This document shows positions 21,379 to 32,467 of a DNA stretch of 64,000 nucleotides, one piece after another. The stretch's first letter is position 1; every line of letters begins with the position of its first letter. The notes beneath the pieces are model-generated. The model saw nothing but the letters and a program-made list of their open reading frames with translations, was not told the DNA's origin and did no database searches. The stretch lies in assembly GCA_007922305.1 (NCBI GenBank), contig ML677385.1, forward strand, positions 9,021,300 to 9,085,299, written 5' to 3'. The stretch is from Dermatemys mawii. Lineage: Eukaryota > Chordata > Testudines > Dermatemydidae. Both the position numbers and the translations under genes were made by a program.

Positions 21379-22154
21379 TGTCAAAGGTTCCCTCCTCACT
21401 CTGAACTCTAGGGTACAGATGTGGGGACCCATATGAAAAGACCCCCTTATTTTACCAGTATAGGTTAAACTTCCTCAAGACACAAGTTTCTCCTGTGTCT
21501 GGAACAGTATGCTGTCACCACCAAACATACCCCAAGAACTAGGGTCAGGGCCACTTAGAGCCCCCCAAGCCTATACCACCTTTTCTGGGAAAGGCGTGAG
21601 AAAAACCCCTCACCAATGTTGCTAGATGAGCTTGATCCAAGAGCCCTGGATCTACACAATAGAAAACAAAGCAGTTAGATTCTTAAAAGAAGAATTTTAA
21701 TTAAAAGAAAAACAGAGAAACAAAATATCTCTATAGGAATCAGTGGAAAAGCACTTACAATCACAGAAAGAATCAAAGGAAAAAAACCCCACACCACAGA
21801 GGAATTCCTCCTCTGCTGAGTTTCAAAGTTACAGAGAAAACGCGAGGATATTTTCCTAAAAACCTGAGAAATTCACAAGTGAGAAACAAATATAAAATTT
21901 AAACTGCCTTGCCTGGCTATTTACTTACTCCTTGTGCTGCTTAGAAAGATAGAATTAGATGAAGAGAAGAAACTGGTCTGGCTCCTTTGAAATCCCCAAA
22001 GTGAACGAAAAAAACAGACAATCTTCCCTCCCACAGATTTGAAAGCATCTTCGGTCCTCATTGGTTCTTTTGGTCAGGTGCCAACCAGGTTTCTTTTAGC
22101 TTCTTAATCCCTTACAGGTAAGCAGGAATTCTAGGCTACTTTATGTTTATGACA
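21379..22154 (-). mobile_element. Solo LTR of an endogenous retrovirus-like element
   Basis: 776 bp bounded by TG and CA (TGTCAAAGG to TTATGACA), with the 5-bp CAAGT repeated exactly on both sides (21374-21378 and 22155-22159). There is no internal region, so the two LTRs have recombined. The reverse strand is probably the sense strand: it carries AACCAATGAGG, a CCAAT-type box, upstream. The orientation is an inference. Confidence 0.82.
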
Positions 22155-22159
22155 CAAGT

Positions 22160-24834
22160 ATACTACTTATCGTATCTGCCAGTGGCTGGGTACAGCCCAT
22201 CTGTGCATTTCTATAGGCACTCTTTGACTCCTAACCTTCAAATTAAGAGAACTTTTATAATCCTTCATAGTCAATTCATAGACTATATTTGCACTAATCA
22301 ATCTATCAAAATTAAAGACCTGATACATCTGGACCTCAAGTTCAAATAATGGGTAGACTTGTTGATCCAGACAGCTATGAAGGTAGTCCTCCTAATTTGC
22401 AAGTTTCACCATAAGGATGTCTGTTGTTCAAAACAGCATTACTAAGAAAGTGCTAGCCCTTAATGAAGATTTGGAATATGATTGGTAATGTCTGAAATAA
22501 CTTTATGCAAAACTATTTGATTAGTATTGCCTTGTTATGCATAGCCATGTTTTGAATTTAAGTGTACCGAGTGTCACATTTGTTGAATACATGTAGAACA
22601 GTCTGATTGTAGGCTATAGGAAATAATGGGGAGTTTCTAAAGATTGATTTGTTCTTAACTTCTATCAATAAACTATGCAGTTCATTGGCTTGGTGAAAGA
22701 GAGTGAACCACTATTGCGCCATTGAGGCTTGACTTGAAAAGGAGGTATAGTTTACCTCTGGGCTGGGAGTGAGGGTTTTGTTTCACCCAAGTCAGCTTAG
22801 GTATTCACTGTGCAAAGCCACTTCCCTTGAGCTTTGAGCCACTTCACTTCATTGCAGAATGAGAATTCTTAAGGAAAGAGCAATTACTGTACAGGTATTA
22901 ACACTGAGCCGTGTTAGAGAAGTAAACATTCTGGAAGAAAATTCAGAAGCAAATTAAAATAATACTTGGTTTTCCTATTGCATTTTAAAATATGTGTAGC
23001 CTTCTTGGGCATTTAACAATGAATCTCCGAGTGTACCAAATTGCTATTGAGGGAGAAACTGTAAACCCACCAGATATTCGGGGCAGTAGCAAAGGGCAGC
23101 CCTCCAATCACCCTCTGCCTGAAGCATTGAGTGATCAGGCATATTAAGATAACAGGTGCCAGATGAACGTGTATGTCAATAGTGTAAATACTAACAAAGT
23201 CAACAAATGTGACTCCATGCAATGAAATGTGTCCCTGATTTGGCATGGAAGGTCTTGCAGATTAAGTGTATCTTTCTGCATTCTGTATGCTAGTCTTCAT
23301 ACTGTACTGTTGGCTGGTCTCCTGAAATTGTCATACCACCTTGTGCCTGGGCACAATTCCATTGTAATAAAAGCCATGCGTGCAGGCATGCAAGAAGACC
23401 AGTACAGAATGTTCATCATGCTAGAGTATGTGAACCAGATGGCTGTCCAAGAATGTTAAAATGGCATTCTATGCAGAGCCGCTGTGTGTGAGGTTAAGAT
23501 GATATCTAATCTGTTTGAGGTTTTTACTGTGTACTCACTTGGAATTGCTACTCTGGCTAAAAGTTGGATCATATTCAAAAATAAAAGACATAACTTTCAT
23601 GACTGCTAAAGGTGGGGTTTTGGCTCTGATGAATCAGGATTAGGGTTTTGCAAGGAAAGACGTATTACAAATGAAGTTTCTATTTCTAAATATTCTCTGT
23701 GTTGGAAGAAGTGTGGATCTTGTCCAAAGTGGTTTAGTGACACCACTAAGCTACAGGACCTGACAGAAATATGGAGGCTAGAGCAATGGACCTCACGTAC
23801 ATTTTTTTTGTTTTGGATGAATACATTCAGAATTCACAATAATTAGCCAGCTCTGAATTGAATAGAAGGAAAATATTTAACAAAACCGCTAAACTGCATT
23901 GACCATGTTCTCTGGCCACACCCCTTCAAACATCCAGCCATAGGAGACCAGTGACACATGAGGTATATAGCTGTTGGTGATGGCCAGGAAAGGTCACAGC
24001 AGTTACACCCTGGTGTTCCTGTCCATCTGTTTTCTCACATATATGCAAGAGATATGACCCCTCTGGCCTAAAATCCAGAACAAATTTGTGATCGTCACAT
24101 GTATTTTTTGGACACAGTTGAGTTGCTAGAATTTTCAGTACTGCTTAAAATCGGAGCATAAAGATTTTATTAACATATAGTAGGTGAACAAATAGCACAG
24201 TATATTAGAACTTCATCAGTGATATCCCAATCATATTGACTTCAAGAGGAAACATGTACTTGCATGAAAGAGGGATTGTATCTCTGTATAGTACAATCTT
24301 TTAACCTTTGCTCTGCAAGACACAGCACTGTAACTGGGGAATTTTACATTTAGGCTAGTATAGCAGACTTTTTTTTTATTTGTTCAATGTGTATGTATTG
24401 TGCATTGAAAGCATATGCCCTGACTTATTCAGAAGTGATTAGCTCTCATGGCTCCCGTTAGTATCCTGCCCACATCATCTGTATAATCTGAGAAAGGAAG
24501 TTATTAAAAAAACACTATTCATGTTGCCTTCAGAGTACTGTTGAAAGACCTCAGAATTAAATTTTACTTTAATTTCTGTTACAGGACATTGAAATAGTGC
24601 ATTTCTTTTCAGGAAAGGGCAGATCAGCTAAAAATTAGTTTAACATCATGTAACTCACTTTCACAATATTAGACAGCTCATGGGAACACTGCCTTGACAA
24701 CAATATTTTTGTGCTTTAAAAGATTCTGGTGTTCCAAACATAAATCAAAAGAAATGCTATTGCAGCCTTTCTTCGATTAGATCTAAAGAAAATATAACAT
24801 CTGTAAACAATCAGTTCTTACATAATGTTTAGTT
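22160..24834. other. No gene recognised
   Basis: AT-rich sequence with short open frames. The 76-residue frame at 23229-23459 on + has a charged C-terminus (RAGMQEDQYRM) that looks protein-like, but I cannot assign it to a family. Confidence 0.45.
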
Positions 24835-24886
24835 AGCAGCATATATCTATATATATCTATATATATCTATATATATATATGCTGCT
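24835..24886. repeat. (ATATATCT)n microsatellite closed by inverted AGCAGC/GCTGCT
   Basis: AGCAGCATATAT at the left is the exact reverse complement of ATATATGCTGCT at the right. Between them are ATATATCT units. The block could extrude as a cruciform. Confidence 0.85.
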
Positions 24887-25445
24887 ATTTCATTCTTATA
24901 ATAGGATTAGAGTAAACCACAGCCTGGCTAATATTGTGAATAAGTTCCCAAATTTTGTAACTGATGAGCAATTTTTTTAGACATTAAAGGTAATATATTC
25001 ATTTTCAAGAAACTGATCTCTAGGAATTTGAAATCAATTGTAATGCTAATTTTCTCCCCTTTATATTTCTCATGCTAAAGGTAAATCGCTTATTGGAATT
25101 GGCATACCTGTTGAATGGACTGTCATTGGTCACCTATTGGGAAAGCAAACTGGCAATAAATGCTAACAGTTGTTAAGCCAGCACCTCCTAGGGTGACAGG
25201 GTGGTGTGGTGGTGGTTGTTTTCAACAGCATTAATGGCTTGAACCATACTGTCATATCAAATATGGGAAGGGAATCAACAAGACTACATCTGTATGGTAG
25301 TAACACAAATTAGCCTTTTTGTACAGGGGCTTATTCCCACCACCACCTCTTATTTTATTGTACTTTGAGCTATGAAGAATGGCTAAATGGCATTGAGCCA
25401 ATGATATCTGTTAGAGAAGGGTGACACAGTGACTCAATTTTCCTA

Positions 25446-25633
25446 GACTCAGAGGGGTAGCCATGTTAATCTGGATCTGCAGAAGCGACAGAGTCCTGTG
25501 GCACCTTAAAGACTAACAAAAGTATTGAAGCATAAGCTTTTGTGAGCATCGGACAAAGTGGGTATTAGCCTACAAAAACTTATGCTTCAATACTTTTGTT
25601 AGTCTTTAAGGTGCCACAGGACTCTTTGTCACT
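25446..25633. mobile_element. 188-bp retroposon with 54-bp inverted arms and 12-bp target duplication
   Basis: TCAATTTTCCTA is repeated exactly on both sides (25434-25445 and 25634-25645), a length typical of LINE-driven insertion. The first 44 bases (with GGGGTAGCCATGTTAATCTGG, an A-box-like stretch) lead into arm 25490-25543. This is the reverse complement of arm 25572-25625 with one mismatch in 54, around a 28-base spacer. The transcript would fold into a long hairpin. I recognise the wording as common in turtle genomes but cannot name the family. Confidence 0.82.
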
Positions 25634-25645
25634 TCAATTTTCCTA

Positions 25646-27711
25646 ATTTCCAGTAACATTTATACTGCTAGAGAGTTTTCAAAATAAGTTGATATAAAAG
25701 TCATTTTATGTTATGTTCTTCAACATCAAGATCATAAACAGACATTTGAAGCACTAACAATTATAACATGTCTTTATTTAGAAGCCACAAACAACAAACC
25801 ACAACAAGCAATCAACAAACCACAACAGATTTATGCAGATACTTAAAATGTTACACAAAACTTCCAACAATTCTTTTTTGCCAATTGCAAAAGGCAATTT
25901 TCTCCTTTCACCTTGGAGAAAGGGACTACATCTTGCAGCATGAAAAAACCCTGTTGCCAAAAAAATACACATCCCTCTCATTAAAGTGTCTGCTTTGGCT
26001 CATATTCTCCATCAGGCTTCACCCATGCAGAACAACTTGCAGGATGGAGGCTTAAGAAAACAATTGTGCCCTGATTCAAGCAAGTCTCCCATTGTTTATC
26101 ACCTAGAAATGTTCTTACTTCTGTGTGCCCAAGCTCAGGAGGAAGCACGACTCAGACTCCATTAAACTACCCAGCTTCAACACTATAATAAATACAAAAC
26201 ATGATCTGTAGCCCTTACAAAGAAAACCCCAACACTGAATTGCTCATGTGGAGAAATTTTTGGTGCGAAATGCTCAATACTCTTATTGATGTTAGTGTTT
26301 TATGGTCCAGTGTTCTGTCCATTGCCTGTTTGATATCACTGCGTGTTAAACCAGTTGCTTGGGGCCTGGTGAACCCCAACCTGTTTTTCTTATCTGATGA
26401 AAATCTTGTACTGAATTCCAAGGTTAGCGTTCGGCTGTTCTTATTAACCTAAATGATTGATATCAAGAGCAGGGTGCGATTGGATTACGCTGCAGTATGC
26501 AGTCAGCTACTATAAACAGTATTATCTACATAAGGGTTTGGCAGTGCTGCTGAAGTGCGCATTTGCTTATATGCTAGAGGGATGGTTAGATCATCACTTT
26601 TTAAAATATAGCTGTGTTTATTAGGCAGCTAATACAGGAGGTAGTAATCTTGTACTTCTTTGGAAAATTTATTGTATTTTAAAGATCTATACAAAGATTA
26701 GAAATGAAACTTTTTACTTGTCTTATGTATGTATGTGTGCCTCTAACTCAGTCAATGTGGAGAATGGTGTGCCTACTGTGGATCCTGCTACTGTCACAAG
26801 ACAACATTTGTCCCAAACGTAGCACAAATTTACTGTTAGCCCTTCTGCAGAGAAAGGGAGATGAAAGTGGTAAGGGTATCATTAGGAGAACGAGAAACTT
26901 AACATTGGTTTTTTTATTTTTTTTTAATATCCACGTTCTGCCCAAACTACGATGAGAGAAAAAATATAAAGGATATCTGAAACTCTAGCTAATTGAAGGA
27001 TGAAAGATGCTGGATGGGTTTCAGCACCAGATAAACTCGCTGCAAAAGCAAAGGACTGTAACACAGTTTGTTCAAAAGTCAGCTGCTTCTTTTTTTTTCA
27101 GTAAACAATCTCTCATTCTTGTCTCGAGACACTACATTAACAAATGATCATTTGATGCTGAACTATTATTTATCCATGATTCCATGACTTTGTGACATTA
27201 GCTTTTGTCAGATGACGTAGTCTGCCCTTTTCATTTTCTTTAATTCCAGTGGTTGATTGTTATTTTGACATTTTAGTTTATCAAACTGGTTACAACCAGA
27301 TGCATATAACATGTACTCGATGTTTATTTATGCCAAGATACCTTATGTTATGTTCTAAGATCTGTGGAAATAAGCTGATGATGTTAAGACTAATCAAGTA
27401 ATGGGTTGGTAATAGTGGAGGGGCTTTTATTCTCACTGGTTCTCCATATATATTATGAATTATCACCATGTCCTTATGTATCTTCCAGAGAGGCCAGTTT
27501 GTGAATTCTGCCCTGAGGTTTCTGGCCTACACATACACTGTAAAATGTCAAGTATCCCATCTGTGACCCATACCAGTTCTCTCAGCTGAAGGAGAGAGAA
27601 TTCTGAGGTCTCTCTAGCATCACAACAGACATGTCTGTTGCCAACAAAACCAGCAGCTGGCACAACTAAGTCTTTTTATGCATAATATAAGATAATTAAT
27701 CAATTAGGTGT
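25646..27711. other. No gene recognised
   Basis: AT-rich. A CA-rich imperfect tandem stretch (ACAAACAACAAACCACAAC) lies at about 25786-25826. No paired element ends were found. Confidence 0.45.
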
Positions 27712-27719
27712 TCTTATTG

Positions 27720-28029
27720 CAGGGGTTGGCAACCTTTCAGAAGTGGTGTTCCAAATCTTCATTTATTCACTCTAATTTAAGGTTTTGTAGGCCAGTAATA
27801 AATTTTAATGTTTTTAGAAGGTCTCTTTCTATGTCTATAATATGTATCTAAACTATTGTTGTATGTAAAGTAAATAAGGTTTTTAAAATGTTTAAGAAGC
27901 TTCATTTAAAATTAAATTAATATGTAGACCCCCTCCAGACTGGTGGCCAGGACCCAGGCATTGTGAGTGCCACTGAAAATCAGCTCAAATGCCGCCTTTA
28001 GCACACGTGCCATAGGTTGCCTACCCCTG
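27720..28029. mobile_element. Non-autonomous hAT element, perfect 8-bp duplication
   Basis: Starts CAGGGGTTGGCAACCTTTCA and ends ATAGGTTGCCTACCCCTG, inverted ends with few mismatches. TCTTATTG is repeated exactly on both sides (27712-27719 and 28030-28037). 310 bp, no coding capacity. Confidence 0.93.
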
Positions 28030-29850
28030 TCTTATTGCATAAGTCTCAAGCGTACAATAGAGACACAAAGTTAAGGACTGAAATTATGTGCTTTAGAGTG
28101 CTAAATCCTCTTACGTGTATACCAGCTTCATTTTCAACAGGGTGTCCTCAGTAAAGGTAATGGGATCGCAAGGGTGCAAACCCAGTGCTGAATTTTTGGC
28201 CTAACCTTGCATTCCTTACTCCAGAAAACTCCAGTCAACTTCAACTGAAGTCTTGCTTCAGTGAAAACAAAGGGCCACATTCTACCCACAATCTGTGTAT
28301 TGAACTCCCACTGGGTCCCGAATGGGATTTGCTCCCTCTCTGAAGCACCTTTTCTCAGTTGTGACTTCCTGTTCCAATATGCGAAGGAACTTTGCTATCT
28401 TCCTTCCAGTCTCTCCTTGAAACTCATCACTTTCAGTCAGCCATGTGTAAAAGAGCTGAGCGTGCACTGGCATTTTTCTTCATATTTTCCAAACTTTCAC
28501 TTCCACCAGTGCAGCTTCACCAATTGTAGCAATGAGGGGAATGGTACAATATGACCCTTGGTATGGGATGCAGAATTTGGTCCCCTGTGTATATTTCAAA
28601 TTCAATCAAGTTTTATCCCAGATATCTTTATTGGGGGCACATTTGCGTGCATGAGCATAGGAAGTGGCCTGCCTGTGTTGTGAAGAGAGAGATCACTACT
28701 TGCATAATGTCTCATTTCTGTGTAAAGTTATTGCACTAGATCTAAGAGACATTAAACTTGCTATCTTGTCATTCCAAACTACAATCTTGATCCTAAAATG
28801 ATGTCACGATGTAACATACAGGAACACTTAAGAGCCTGGTTTATAACCTGGGCCCAGTCACATGACAAGATTAAGTACTCTGTCATAATAGCTAATGAAT
28901 GTTGTTAAATTCAAACTCTGAACAAGATATGTCACCCTAGAAAACAGTAATAGTATCCACATCAGGACGAGTACAAATGTATTATAAAAGAGAGAGACCT
29001 TAAGGAAGTATTGGAACCTCCTGGAGTTTAGGTCTATTAACAAGAACAAATGGTCCTCTAGAACAGATAAGTGATGTAATTTCTGTAAATGTTTTATGTA
29101 AGTGATTTCCTCCCCTCCCCTTTGCTCAAAGCACTGCTAACATACGATGGCAGACCTTTAAAAATAACCAACTTTATTTCTTAAGTTGTTACATAGCACC
29201 CTAAATGTATGTGGCATTTAAAGGACCATGGTGCTTTTGCTTTATACGATCATTTATACTTACCAATTTAGTTTAAAATTTGTCTAAAAATAACTTCTGA
29301 ACAGGGCTAAACATGCCATGCAGTAGGAACAACATCTATAACTTATTGTTTCAGGTCTCTCAGATGGTAAAACCTAAACTTGTGATGGGGGGAAAAATGC
29401 ACAGTTTGTTCATTTAATCCAATATGTACGTTGTAAACGTATATCTTAAATTATTGATTCAGAGTAGGGAAAATGGGGAAGAAGTCTAATTTCATTTTAA
29501 GGTGGCTTATCAGATATTTCCATGTAAATTAATAATAATGTTATTGGCACCGGTTTATAGAGAACATTTGCCAAAGGAAATGGTGAATATAGAGATATAG
29601 TTTTCGAGACTCTCTCTGATGTTAAATTATTAAAATCTAATCAAATCTCAGAATGCACACTGGAGATACATATGCTTTGGTCCTGCAAAAAGACTTACCT
29701 GTGCAGACGTATGAGCCTGAGTGAAGCCCCTCTGAAGCCAATGTGACCTTGAGTGGGAACATCCCTTCGAGCTCTCACAGCCTTCATGTGTAAATCAACT
29801 CACAGCTCACCTAGTATATACCTATCACAGTGATAAGAACAAAACTGAAC

Positions 29851-29868
29851 CCCATTGAAGACAATGGG
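29851..29868. repeat. Palindromic CCCATTGA core
   Basis: CCCATTGAAGACAATGGG has 7-8 bp inverted arms with one mismatch. Related to 37964, 40126 and 56582. Confidence 0.6.
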
Positions 29869-30702
29869 TTGCATGGATGTAATTGAGAGTGGAATTTGGT
29901 CCAGTGCCTTTTTTAGATAAGGTTTGGAGTCACTTGTATAAGCAACTCTTAAGAGATTGTGAGTGCCACACTTAGGTATTGTTTCAGTGCAGGCAGTACG
30001 TGTAGTGTATATAAAATAGATTTATTTCTGGAATTAAAAATGACTTTCCTGAGTTCATGGAAATTGCTAGGAATAAAGGTGTGAACAACATGTTTTAAAA
30101 CATTCACATATGAGCTATTTAGAGCCTGATTCAGCACCTATTGATATCAGTGAGTTTTGTATTTGGCATGATTTTCATTTGAATGCCAAGTTGTATGATA
30201 GTTGCAAAAAAGGATCTAGGTCTGCTAGGTTCAATTGTAGCACTGGTATTTAAACCCTGATCATAAACTCTTTTTAAGCCAGTCATAGCATGTGATACGT
30301 TCTATAAATGATCATCCATGTGATCCTAGATCCAAATTCAGATGTGGCATAAAATGATGGCAGCTCTACGTATTTCAGTAATCAGTGGCATTACATCCAC
30401 TTTATACATGTGAATTTAGCAGCATTACACCCACTATACCCATTTCTGAATCTGGCTTTTTAGGTATTCCACAAAAAGTAGTTACATTTGTTCAAGGAAT
30501 GGGCCCAATAGGGTTTTTGTTAAGAGGCTCAAGTATAGATTTGCACGAGAGAAAGTTGTCTTTATAAAAGATGGCCGTAGTTATTGAATTTTACATGTAA
30601 ATTAATGATAGCTAAGACTTTGTTTTCTGTAGAACAGGTCAACAAATTTTGAAGCATTTTATGTATATAAACGAATCCGCTCTAAAAACGTTCCTGTAAA
30701 AT

Positions 30703-30835
30703 AACGGTTATTACCCACCATTTTACAAATGGGTAACCTATAGCACAGACAGGTTCACAGACTAAGCTGATTCCATACAGTGAGTTATTAAATTAAAAGG
30801 GGTATAAAACTCAGAACTTCTGATAATCAGTTTCC
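30703..30835 (+). repeat. MIR-like SINE tail
   Basis: Begins TTTTACAAATGGGTAACC followed by AGCACAGACAGGTT and, later, TAAAACTCAGAACTTCTGA. This is the order of the MIR 3' half (TTTTACAGATGGGGAAACTGAGGC, then a coding-like phrase with GAACC). The match is diverged. Confidence 0.55.
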
Positions 30836-31327
30836 TGCTATAACAACTATACTGTGCTTCTTCACTAAACAGTGATAATTCTGGGATATAGTTTCTAATA
30901 TGTCACAGCAAAAAAGAGTGAAATTGGCATAATAAATACTATGTTCAGCAGAACTGTTAGAACAATAATAAGTACAGTGGAATGACCGTTTGTCTCACTT
31001 GTTCTTCAGTCCAACTTTTAAAATATATTTTGAATACATGTGTTTAAATTGGAACCGACTTGAAACAAGGGAACACTTACATAAAAAATCAATGTATTTT
31101 TCCTGGAATGTTTTGTTTGTCTGCTGTTGTTTAGGCGTATGTAGAATAAAGCTGTTTCCCTTCTTAGCTGAGCTACACTTCCTCTTTGATTCTGCTGTGA
31201 TATCCCACGCCTGTCTTTAAGTTTGTGTTACCACAGAAAAATGAACTGATGTTAAAAGTCAACATTATGATTTCGGTGCAGGTTTAAAGAGGAACAGATG
31301 CCTAAGGGTTGGTCTAGATAATACTTA

Positions 31328-32003
31328 GGCCATGGTTACACTGGCACTTTATAGCGCTATAAAGCCCCCACGAGCGCTATAACCTACTCCCCGTCCACAC
31401 TGGCAAGGCACTAATAGCGCTATAACCGTGGAGTTATAGCGCTATTATAAATCCACCTCCTCATGGGGAATAAGGGCTGTAGCGCAGCTGCTGTAGCGCT
31501 ACAGCAAGAATGTGGACACCCACTGCGCTACAGGTAATCTCTGGAGATGCCTAGAGCCATTTAAGGCAATTGACGTCTCTTCCCTTTGTTTTGAACTCGG
31601 CTGGAGGAATGCGGAAGTACCTCTTTAGAGTTTCTTTCTTAACTCGGCAGATAAGCAATGCAAATGTTTAAGGAGGGAGCCTGTGTGAAAACAAAGCCTT
31701 CTGTGAACGGAGGCTCACTAACAGGCTTTCAGAAAAACGGAAAAACCACTGTCTCTCTCCCTCCGCATACACACAACGCGTCCCCCCTCACCCCCCTCGT
31801 TTAAAAAGCACGTTGCACCCAGCTGAATGCTGGGATACCTGCCCTAATGCGCTGCTCTTAATGCCGCATTAAGTGCCCCAAATGTGGCCATGCTATACCG
31901 CAGGAGCATCTGAGTGTGGACATACAATAGCGCTATACATATTACTGTATAAGGGGACCGCTATAACCTATAGCGCTATAATCTTGTAAGTGTAACCATA
32001 CCC
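31328..32003. mobile_element. PIF/Harbinger MITE with repeated AGCGCT palindromes
   Basis: Inverted ends GGCCATGGTTACACT and AGTGTAACCATACCC, with TTA on each side (31325-31327 and 32004-32006). 676 bp, no coding capacity. AGCGCT occurs seven times, mostly within TATAGCGCTATA-type palindromes near the two ends. Confidence 0.85.
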
Positions 32004-32387
32004 TTAGTCCTGCCTTGATTGCAAGTTGCCTACCCTTGCACGAGCTATAATGCTAAAAATAAGAATTCTCCCAATGTATCTGTAAATCAGATTTTGTTTT
32101 ATATAGCTGCCTGCTAAAGCCTTGTGTGTGAATGCATCCAGGAGTGCAGTTGTGGACATGTACTGTAGCTTTTGACCTTTTCTGTTGCAGCATTTGAATG
32201 TATTCTCATTGATTTCCAGTGGGTTAGGCTTACCAGACTGTGCTAAGATGAAGTAGCAAACCCTGCTGGCTTAGCTGAAAAGGATAATGTTCATCTAAGG
32301 TTGCTGAAGAGATCGATCTTAATTTTTTTTGGTACTTTCCCTTAGTCTAAATAATGTTATTAAGGATATAACTAAGTTTTTCTGGAC

Positions 32388-32467
32388 TAAATTCTGCTCT
32401 GACACCTCCGAAGTTCCACTGAAGTCAATCAGTCTGCATGCGTATGAGGGATGCAGAATTAACCCCT
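32388..32467. repeat. Weak foldback repeat
   Basis: AAATTCTGCTCTG at the left faces GCAGAATTAACCCC at the right around CCACTGAAGTCAATCAG. Same layout as the other palindromic repeats but more diverged. Confidence 0.45.

Larger units (their letters stand above)
28038..31324. other. No gene; foldback motif and MIR-like tail inside
   Basis: Mostly unassigned AT-rich DNA. CCCATTGAAGACAATGGG (29851-29868) belongs to the palindromic family, and a MIR-like tail is at 30703-30835. Confidence 0.45.
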
